Shown here piece by piece: positions 9,140 to 15,887 of a stretch of DNA of 15,887 nucleotides. Every line of letters begins with the position of its first letter. Positions within the stretch are counted from its first letter, which is position 1. A model generated the notes under the pieces. That model was not told the origin of the DNA. It saw nothing but the letters and a program-made list of their open reading frames with translations, and did not search any database. Origin of the DNA: Thoreauomyces humboldtii (lineage: Eukaryota; Chytridiomycota; Chytridiomycetes; Spizellomycetales; Powellomycetaceae); assembly GCA_027596035.1 (NCBI GenBank), contig JADGJA010000528.1:1-15887 (forward strand), read 5' to 3'. The translations under genes and the position numbers were made by a program.

Positions 9140-11300
9140 ATGAGGAAGAGTTCAAGTTCCACCGTTCCACCTGCAGCCATGGATTCAGAAGACACGGAGG
9201 ACATCCTTGCCTTCATCCACGACAATGACGACGCCGCTACCGAGGATCAGTCGGAAAGTGGGCTCGAGGACGAGAACGCGGAAGAGGACTTTGCCTGCGA
9301 GGACGGTGGGACAAAGGCAGAGCGTCTACAAGCGAGCCTCGCCCGTCGACGGCGTTCAAACACTCAGCGCAGTAGCATCGTAGCGACCATGGGCGAGTCC
9401 TTCATGTCACGCTCTTCCATCGGAATTCAGCTGGAATCCTGGGCGGAGTCGTTTTCGAGGGCATCCATGTTCCTGGGGGACGCCGGAGCCGTGGTTGCCT
9501 CCACCCTTCCACTCGATGCTGCCCCTTTCGCCTCCGATGAGTGTCACCAGGTACCGGACCTCGAGGATGGCGCTGCCTACGATGGCCACGCCGGCCCGCC
9601 CATCATCGAGGTCACTGCACCTTTTTCTGTCCTCCCACCCGCACTGTCCGATAGCGGTGAGACCACGATCGAAGGAGACTTTATGCCAGCTGGCATGACG
9701 TATGGATCCATGGAGGACTTGCGCAACGGAAAGTACGTTACGTCAAGAGACCTCATCGATTCCCAGCTACAAGTATCGTTAATCCCAGGGTCCTTTCCTC
9801 AGATCCGAGATAGCACCGCAGCAAGAAATAGAGTCGATGGGCCCGCAACCGATGAGCACATTCGGCCAGACGTGCTTCAATTCCGTGAACCTGCTGATGG
9901 GCATTGGGATCTTGTCGTTGCCATTCGCGTTTCGCATTACAGGATGGATCGTTGGTGGAACCCTTCTCGCGATATGCTGTCTCTTGACCCATCACACCGC
10001 TGGTCTCCTGGCACTCTGCCTCGACTACACTCCAGCAAAGGGCAACCGTGGATCCCTTCAACCCCTACTTTCCAGCTTCCCTTCCGTGACCCGTCGAGCA
10101 ATGACATATGGAGATATCGGCGAACTGGCGTTCGGAAATCGCGGACGAAACCTCATCTCGCTTGTGTTCTGCCTTGAGCTTTTCGCATCGTCGGTGGCTT
10201 TGGTCATCTTGATCTCGGACAGCGTAACGGCCCTCATCCCAACGCTTCCGCACGCGCTCGTCAAAACTGTTGCGGTCCTGCTCATCGCTCCATCCACATG
10301 GCCCACATCCCTCAAGTGGGCAAGTTACGGATCCCTTATCGGCATCGTTGCCCTCGTGAACTTGATCAGCATTATCTGCTATGACGGCTTCACAACTTAT
10401 GAAGCTCCCGGGAGCCTCCTCGTACCTGCCGAAACGCACATCTGGCCAATCGAATGGTTCCAGGTCCCGAGAGCGATTGGACTAGTCATGGCAGGATTCT
10501 GCGGTACGTTACCGGCCGGAACGAAAATGGTCAAAAGATATTGATGTCATGGCTGCAGGGCACAGCGTGTTTCCCTCAATCTACCGTGACATGAAGCCAA
10601 CCCGGTCGAACTCCTCTGAGGAGAAGGAGACGACAAAGAGGGAGTACAGTAAGATGCTGAATGTCTCTTACAGCATCACAACGTTTGTCTACGTCACAAT
10701 CGCTGTCACCGGATATTTGATGTTCGGCAACGTCACGATGCCTGAGGTCAGCGGTAGCAAAATCTGTTCGTGGACCAATCGCAGCACTTATACATTTCCA
10801 ATGCAGATTACACAGAACCTTCCTACCATCCCTTCATATAACAAGGTCTTGACTCACATGACATTAGCCCTTACTGCTCTGAACCCCGTGACGAAATTTC
10901 CGCTATGTTTGAATCCCATCAACGTCCAGCTGGGTACGTTCTTCACTATTTCGGAATCCGAACCTTTTGGCTGATCTTTCATCTTGAAGAACATACTCTG
11001 AACTCTGTTGCGCCAACCCTTCTGAGCTTACCTATGGCGTTTGGACCCCGAGCGATTCTCCGAACCGTTTCCGCTGCTGCGGTGCTCCTCGTCGCCATCG
11101 TATTTCCCACTTTCCATGCGATCATGGGGCTTCTGGGCTCTTTGTTTGCGTTCACGGTGTGCGTTGTGTTCCCATCGCTCTGCTATCTCAAATTATACGG
11201 GGCGGATCTTGGGAAGGGACAGTGGGTTTACGAAGTCGGCGTATTGATATCCGGGATCGTTTTGGGAACTCTCGGCACCGTCTGGTCCGTGATGCCCTAG
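9140..11300 (+). CDS. AVT-type vacuolar amino acid transporter (AAAP family)
   Basis: Exons 9140-9732, 9803-10503, 10559-10746, 10807-10933 and 10990-11300 (introns 70, 55, 60, 56 nt) encode 639 residues. It is probably a proton-coupled amino acid transporter of the vacuole membrane. A hydrophilic, acidic and Ser-rich N-terminal region (about 1-217, with RRRRS near 70) precedes about eleven membrane segments. The first holds the family signature FNSVNLLMGIGILSLPFAF (223-241). Other landmarks are TYGDIGELAFG, EAPGSL, AGFCGHSVFPSIYRDM (rebuilt across intron 2), TGYLMFGN and NPVTKFPLCLNPIN. The start at 9140 follows a pyrimidine and CA-rich leader; the frame stays open upstream to an ATG at 9017, but that part reads like UTR. 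A further in-frame 51-nt intron at 10048-10098 is possible and would give 622 residues with a more normal loop between segments 2 and 3. The AVT subtype cannot be fixed from sequence alone. Confidence 0.9.
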
Positions 11301-11627
11301 AACTAAAACACCTCAGCATATATATTATTACTCTTAATTTGAAAAAGCCGCATCTGTACTGAGCTGCTTTCAGTACAATCACCATATCCACCGGCGCAGG
11401 CTTCCCATGTTCGAAGGGATGGAAAGCCTGCGCCACGCAAAACGTTTGACCGTGACCAGGTGCCGTCCGTGGAGTACGTTTATTGCCTGCCGCACACTCT
11501 GTGCAATGAACTAGTATTACGCTGTTTTGCGAGAAAAGGTTTAAATCCTTTCCGTCAAGTATCTTACGCCAAAACTCAGTAAGATATATTATCCAGCTTC
11601 ACAATGCTAAGGCGAGAGATTTCGAGC
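11301..11627. other. Convergent intergenic stretch with a hairpin cluster
   Basis: 327 bp lie between the stops of the transporter and DRG2. Stems: GTACTGA/TCAGTAC (11356-11376, 7 bp), a 16-bp stem with one mismatch at 11393-11434, GCACA/TGTGC (11492-11504), AAAGG/CCTTT (11535-11551) and TATCTTAC/GTAAGATA (11560-11586, 8 bp). No protein-coding or standard RNA gene is recognised. Such structures may help 3'-end formation for two transcripts that run towards each other, or fold into a non-coding RNA. Confidence 0.45.
11393..11434. other. Strong 16-bp stem-loop
   Basis: GGCGCAGGCTTCCCAT (11393-11408) pairs with ATGGAAAGCCTGCGCC (11419-11434). The only mismatch is in the sixth-from-end region, and the loop is 10 nt. 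It lies 93 nt past the transporter stop, on the far side from DRG2. It is the most stable-looking structure in the intergenic regions. Confidence 0.6.
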
Positions 11628-13176
11628 CTATTTCTTCTTGACAACCTGGGGGGAGGGGTGGGGAAGGGGGGTTAGAGGTTTTATAGAAGTCGAAACCTCT
11701 ACAAGGAGATCGAGATCGAATGGATTTCTCAAAGCTTCTTACCTGGACCACGTCCTCATCCTCCAGAACGTGCGTTAGGCCCACACGCTGTGGATTATGC
11801 TTTGTTGATGTTCCCCAGACCAATGCGTACTGCAAGAAGCCGAGTTAGGTACGCATACTGTCTCACCGGGAAGGCCGACACAAGGCCGCCGAGCCGAACG
11901 AATCATACACACGTTGAACTCGTCCACGAGGGTCTTGTGCAGAGCCCTGCATACGTCTTCCACCGTTGTATCTCGCTTCAGGATAAGACCGCCCCCAAAA
12001 TCTGGAAACTCCCCTCTCTTCTTCGTGTAAACCCTCATGAGGCCGAGGTGGTGCCACATCTGGTCGACCAGATAGTCGAGGTTCAAGTCCGACTCACACG
12101 AAACCACAACGGTGTTGGCCTCCCTCGCAAGAGCATTCATCTCCTCGATGCTGATGGCGTCAATCTTGTTATAGCAGTATAGACAGTTGATGTACTTCCG
12201 GTTGCCAAGAATCACGTCGATGAACTGATCGACCGTCGCATCCTCACGGACGAGGACCTCCGCATTGTGAATCTTCGCGCGGAAGAAGATGGGGCCGTTA
12301 ACATCGCATGGGTACTTGGGGTGAAGCCAGTCGTTGTACCTTATAATCGTGCAAGATCTGATAGACCATTCTCTCGTTCAACCAAGTGAGCTTGCAGGTG
12401 GAGTTGAATGAAATGCCTCCGCCCTTCTTGACCTTGAAGTAGATGTTCGGCTTATGTGTATTGACCCTGATGCCCACTGCCTCCAACTCGGCCTCCAAAA
12501 GCTCTCTTTGCCGGAGAGGTTTTGTCGCATCCAGCATCATCAAGATTAGGTCGGCAGTTTTCGCCACGGCAATGACCTGACGTCCTCGTCCCTTTCCCTG
12601 AGAAGCCCCCTCGATGATTCCGGGAAGATCGAGCAGCTGGATTTGGGCCCCATTGTAGTTTATCTTTCCGGGGATGCAGGTGAGCGTGGTGAACTCGTAA
12701 CCGGCGACTTCCGACTTTGTTTCCGTGGTTTTTGATAAGAGCGTGGATTTCCCGACCGAGGGGAACCTGAGCGGGACGAGTCAGGTGCTTTGGGCCGACA
12801 TGCGAACCTGCGCGGGTTTCTCTGCCGGGATCGATCATACCCTATCATCGCCACCCGAGCGTCCCCACTCCGCACTACATCGAACCCAACTCCTTTGGGA
12901 CCTGCTTTCCCGATAGGCTCGAGCAGCATAACACGATAACGTGCTAGCTTGGCCTTCAGCAGACCAAGATGGTACTCGGTCGCCTTGTTTTTTTGCGTTC
13001 GGGCAATCTGTCATACATGGTTTGAGAGGGGATCCTGAAAGCTCACTCGAGCAGTCTCCCCTACCTCCTTCTCGACATCGGCTTATCGTAGCGGACCACA
13101 AATTGTCAGCGTGGAGGTCCATTCACGAGAGCGGAGTCGGTGCAGTCATCATACCGATCTTCTCCGTGATTCCCAT
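11628..13176 (-). CDS. DRG2: DRG2, developmentally regulated GTP-binding protein 2
   Basis: Seven exons: 13155-13176, 13065-13081, 12841-13007, 12340-12766, 11913-12272, 11743-11829 and 11628-11645 (introns 73, 57, 74, 67, 83, 97 nt). The product is 365 residues, almost the length of human DRG2 (364). It is a cytosolic translation-associated GTPase that works with a DFRP2/Gir2-type partner. Visible motifs: the N-terminal helix [22 protein letters not shown]1 GFPSVGKST (69-77), [12 protein letters not shown]3 DLPG (115-118) within [20 protein letters not shown], and G4 NKID (246-249). The C-terminal TGS region ends in [20 protein letters not shown] and [28 protein letters not shown] and the [15 protein letters not shown] tail identify DRG2 rather than DRG1. 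Exon 2 is only 17 nt. All exon joins restore conserved sequence. It is divergent from eIF2 gamma. Confidence 0.96.
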
Positions 13177-13477
13177 GATGGCCAAGGCGGTGATAGCGGC
13201 GGTGAATGGGGTCTGTTAGTATAGTTTTGGGTCACCCCTTTGTGTGCCATGCAGGTTGTGAATTGCGAACGATGGGATGAGTCACATGGATGCAGGGCAG
13301 CACAACCCTTGACCGCTTGTTCAACCCTAATCGGTTGGAAAAGATTTGGATTTTCCCTCGTCTCCCTGACACTTGCTGGCTTTCCGTTTTCGTCTCACCG
13401 ACATCCCCTCGCAGTTCTATTCCTGGTCTTCAACCCTTCAGGCAGCGGCAAGACCGCCTCGTGAAAAGTTTGCAATC
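13177..13477. promoter_or_regulatory. Divergent promoter shared by DRG2 and eIF2 gamma
   Basis: Only 301 bp separate the two start codons. A perfect TGAGTCA, the Gcn4/Cpc1 (AP-1-type) core, lies at 13278-13284, 101 nt from the DRG2 ATG and 194 nt from the eIF2 gamma ATG. The side towards eIF2 gamma (about 13355-13440) is pyrimidine-rich. Control of both genes by one promoter is inferred from spacing alone. Confidence 0.5.
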
Positions 13478-15308
13478 ATGGCGGCCATCCAGATTGACCA
13501 CGCTTCTTTGAACCCGCTCTCTCCGGAGGTCATTGCTCACCAGGCCACCATCAACATCGGTACGCAGCTCACCCTTCCGTCCTGCCGGGAGATCAGAGAT
13601 TCCGTAGGCATTTTGTATTACCCGGAAAGCTGGGACATGCTGGTCGCCTATGAATATAGGACCGTCGTACTCGTGGAGAGATGGATGTGTTTCCGAGCGG
13701 ATCTCCGCAGGGAGAACCCCTCATCACCACGGGACATACCAGCATCCGTGCTAATTGCAAGTGCTCTTTTCAGGTACTATCGGACATGTAGCACACGGTA
13801 AATCAACTGTCGTCAAAGCCATTTCTGGTGTGCAGACTGTTCGTTTCAAGAACGAGTTAGAGCGCAACATCACCATCAAACTTGGTTATGCAAACGCAAA
13901 GGTAATCTTGAAGGGCGGGAAGCTCTGTGTTGTTTGATTAATGATGTCTGACGGTTCTTTCTGGCGCAGATCTTCAAGTGCAACAACGAAGCCTGTCCAC
14001 GACCTGGCTGCTACCGCTCTTACCGTAGCGATAAAGAGGACAATTTTCCTTGTGAACGCTTTGGCTGCAAGGGTCTCATGCAGCTCGTCCGGTAGATACG
14101 AATTGTTTCGAATTTGAACCCGTGCGCAGACATTCACACTCCAGATTCTAGGCATGTTTCATTTGTGGATTGCCCCGGTCACGATATTCTCATGGCTACC
14201 ATGTTGAACGGCGCCGCTGTCATGGACGCGGCACTTCTGCTTATCGCCGGAAATGAATCCTGCCCCCAACCGCAAACCTCAGAGCATCTTGCCGCCATTG
14301 AGATTATGAAGCTAGAACATATCCTGATTTTGCAAAACAAGGTCGACTTGATCAAGGAATCGGCAGCCGAAGAGCACCACGAAAGCATTCTCAAATTCGT
14401 CAAAGGTACTGTTGCCGACAGTGCCCCGATCATCCCCATCAGCGCCCAGCACAAGTACAACATCGACGCCATCAATGAATACATAGTAAAGAAGATTCCC
14501 ATTCCCATCCGCGACTTCTCCGCCGATCCCCGATTAATCGTCATCCGATCATTCGACGTGAACAAACCTGGAGCCGAGGTGTCGGAGCTGAAGGGAGGGG
14601 TGGCTGGTGGAAGTATTCTTTGCGGTGTGTTGAAGCTGGGAGATGAGATCGAGGTCCGACCGGGAATCGTTAGCAAGGACAGCGAAGGAAAGGTGTCTTG
14701 CCAACCGATCTACTCTCGCATTGTGACATTGCTTGCCGAGACCAACAACCTCAAGTTTGCTGTACCCGGAGGCCTCATCGGTGCGTGCCCGCGCATCCTT
14801 TATACGCGTGCCACGCTTCCACTTATAATTCGAATCGTTCTTTGCAGGCGTCGGAACCCGGATTGACCCAACGCTCTGCCGTGCAGATCGTCTGGTTGGT
14901 CAAGTATTGGGAGGGGTCGGCAAGCTTTCTGCTATTTACACCGAGCTCGAGGTCAACTACTTCCTGCTTCGCCAACTTCTCGGCGTCAAGTCTGAGGACA
15001 AAAAGCGCACGAAGGTGCAAAAGCTCTCTCGCCACGAAGTCCTCATGGTTAACATTGGTTCCACATCTACCGGCGGACGCGTCGTCAGCGTGAAAGCGGA
15101 CATGGCCAAGATCCTTCTCAACACGCCTGCTTGCACTGAAATCGGCGAGAAGATTGCCTTGTCGAGACGTATTGAAAAGCATTGGCGGTGAGTATCATAA
15201 GCTTAACAGTGCCTCTCCGACCTTTTCCTCATTAAAGCTTCGTTCAGATTGATCGGTTGGGGAACGATTCGTCGTGGCGTGACTATCGAACCAGAGGCAC
15301 GGTCCTAA
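13478..15308 (+). CDS. GCD11: Translation initiation factor eIF2 subunit gamma
   Basis: Exons 13478-13559, 13774-13901, 13970-14091, 14152-14780, 14848-15187 and 15248-15308 (introns 214, 68, 60, 67, 60 nt) encode 453 residues. This is the GTP-binding core of eIF2, which brings initiator Met-tRNA to the 40S ribosome. Visible: G1 GHVAHGKST (31-39), switch-I region [19 protein letters not shown], a zinc-knuckle insert with cysteines 74, 79, 84, 98 and 103, [14 protein letters not shown] (G3, DCPGH 117-121), G4 NKVD (173-176) and G5 ISAQ. Domains II and III follow: [50 protein letters not shown], and [15 protein letters not shown] up to the end at [14 protein letters not shown]. Intron 1 is far longer than the others and falls just before the G1 loop. 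Every join restores conserved residues. The length is slightly shorter than in human (472). Its stop is 46 bp from the stop of the next gene. Confidence 0.97.
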
Positions 15309-15354
15309 GGGCGGTGGTTTCCGGAATTTTTTTTTGTGCATGTAGATCTGCATC

Positions 15355-15759
15355 TTAGACGTTCATAATCACGTATGCGCCCGTCTGCGAATTGAAAGTG
15401 CGGTGGAGACCTCTCGCTGGGTTGCCGCCGTACAGCGCATAACTCGGCATTACTTTCGAGGATACTTTCCATGAGTCCTGCATGAGACGTTGCCGCCGTC
15501 GGGCCGCTGTATCATGCAGACCACTCTACCTTTTCGTTATCCTCCTGATCATCATCTTCACCCTCCTCCCCCTCGTCGTCCTCAGCTCGGTCTTCCCCTT
15601 ATCTTGCTTCTTCCGCTTTGCCCTTTGCCCGCTTGGCCAGCTTCGTGTCTGCTGAATCCCTTCCTGCTCTTCGCTATCAGCCGAGTCGACAAGATCAATG
15701 CCTTTGACCAGGTTGCGGCGGATGTCTTCGATGGGTTCACTGAAGATAATCATCTTCAT
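15355..15759 (-). CDS. C-terminal part of an unidentified gene, apparently frameshifted
   Basis: The last exon, 15355-15477, encodes 40 residues (from DSWKVSSK to TGAYVIMNV). It is joined through a 52-nt intron (15478-15529, GTAGAG donor, CATGCAG acceptor) to an acidic segment (EDDEGEEGEDDDQEDNEK) in the same phase. Further upstream the frame changes: 15600-15759 reads naturally in another frame (IIFSEPIEDIRRNLVKGIDL, then DSADSEEQEG and AKRKKQDKG). The two frames meet at a C4 run at 15595-15598 (G4 on the coding strand), and no GT donor lies between them to make an intron. I therefore suspect a one-base deletion there, either real or a sequencing error. The family is not recognised. The ATG at 15759 may be internal, because the frame stays open to about 15849 through a 13-G run. 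It is convergent with eIF2 gamma. Confidence 0.35.
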
Positions 15760-15771
15760 GCGGTTTGGTCC

Positions 15772-15784
15772 GGGGGGGGGGGGG
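15772..15784. repeat. Homopolymer run of 13 G
   Basis: Thirteen G in a row on the plus strand are followed directly by CCCC. In the minus-strand frame of the neighbouring gene this reads as a Pro run (GPPPPG). Runs of this kind are prone to length errors in sequencing and to slippage in the cell, so the reading frame to the right is unreliable. Confidence 0.8.
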
Positions 15785-15887
15785 CCCCGAACAGCCAAGC
15801 GTTTAAAAGACGACCGAGTTTGTCCCAAAGCAGCGAAAAAATGAACCACAAGAGGTAATTGGTGGAGAAAAAGGTTATAAAGTTAAG

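Noticed and set aside
11535..11586. tRNA-like T-arm (AAAGG-TTTAAAT-CCTTT)
   Set aside because: The loop lacks the invariant C, and no matching acceptor stem, D-arm or anticodon arm could be found upstream.
13373..13801. 142-codon frame that contains exon 1 of eIF2 gamma and continues beyond it
   Set aside because: It reads through intron 1. Conserved eIF2 gamma sequence resumes only after the acceptor at 13773.
14092..14151. eIF2 gamma exon 4 starting at the CAG at about 14129
   Set aside because: The CAG acceptor gives an insertion before [11 protein letters not shown] and the wrong phase. The later CTAG at 14148-14151 rebuilds [14 protein letters not shown] exactly.

Overview
The window is nuclear DNA from a eukaryote, most probably a filamentous or dimorphic fungus. 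Genes are split by many short GT-AG introns, mostly 52-97 nt, and lie very close together. Several proteins read best as fungal forms: an Oca1-type phosphatase with an IPPLNFGMVE N-terminus, an AVT-type vacuolar amino acid transporter, a Y-family polymerase of the iota type (absent from budding yeast) and a Yra1/ALY export factor. The intron density argues against Saccharomycotina. Basidiomycota or another intron-rich lineage would fit, but this is inference; no rRNA or other marker is present to settle it.

Layout, left to right: an uncharacterised two-exon acidic protein (+, 329-1368); an uncharacterised single-exon ORF (-, 1630-2781); DNA polymerase iota (+, 3247-5133); ALY/Yra1 mRNA export adaptor (-, 5167-6435); Oca1-like phosphatase (+, 6805-7527); about 1.6 kb without a convincing gene, containing a perfect 50-bp inverted repeat; AVT-type amino acid transporter (+, 9140-11300); DRG2 GTPase (-, 11628-13176); eIF2 gamma (+, 13478-15308); and the C-terminal part of an unidentified gene (-, 15355 to the right side), which appears to carry a frameshift. 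Apart from the gap before the transporter, neighbouring genes alternate in strand. This gives three divergent promoter regions (2782-3246, 6436-6804, 13177-13477) and four tail-to-tail junctions, two of them only 33 and 46 bp long.

Functionally this is mostly housekeeping: translesion DNA synthesis, mRNA export, signalling, vacuolar amino acid transport and two translation GTPases. DRG2 and eIF2 gamma share a 301-bp divergent promoter that contains a perfect TGAGTCA (Gcn4/AP-1-type) site. I reconstructed about 26 introns by eye, using reading frame, splice consensus and family conservation. I found no CRISPR array, prophage, tRNA or rRNA gene, and no sign of a novel multi-gene system. The least explained items are the 50-bp inverted repeat, the hairpin cluster between the transporter and DRG2, and the broken gene at the right edge.
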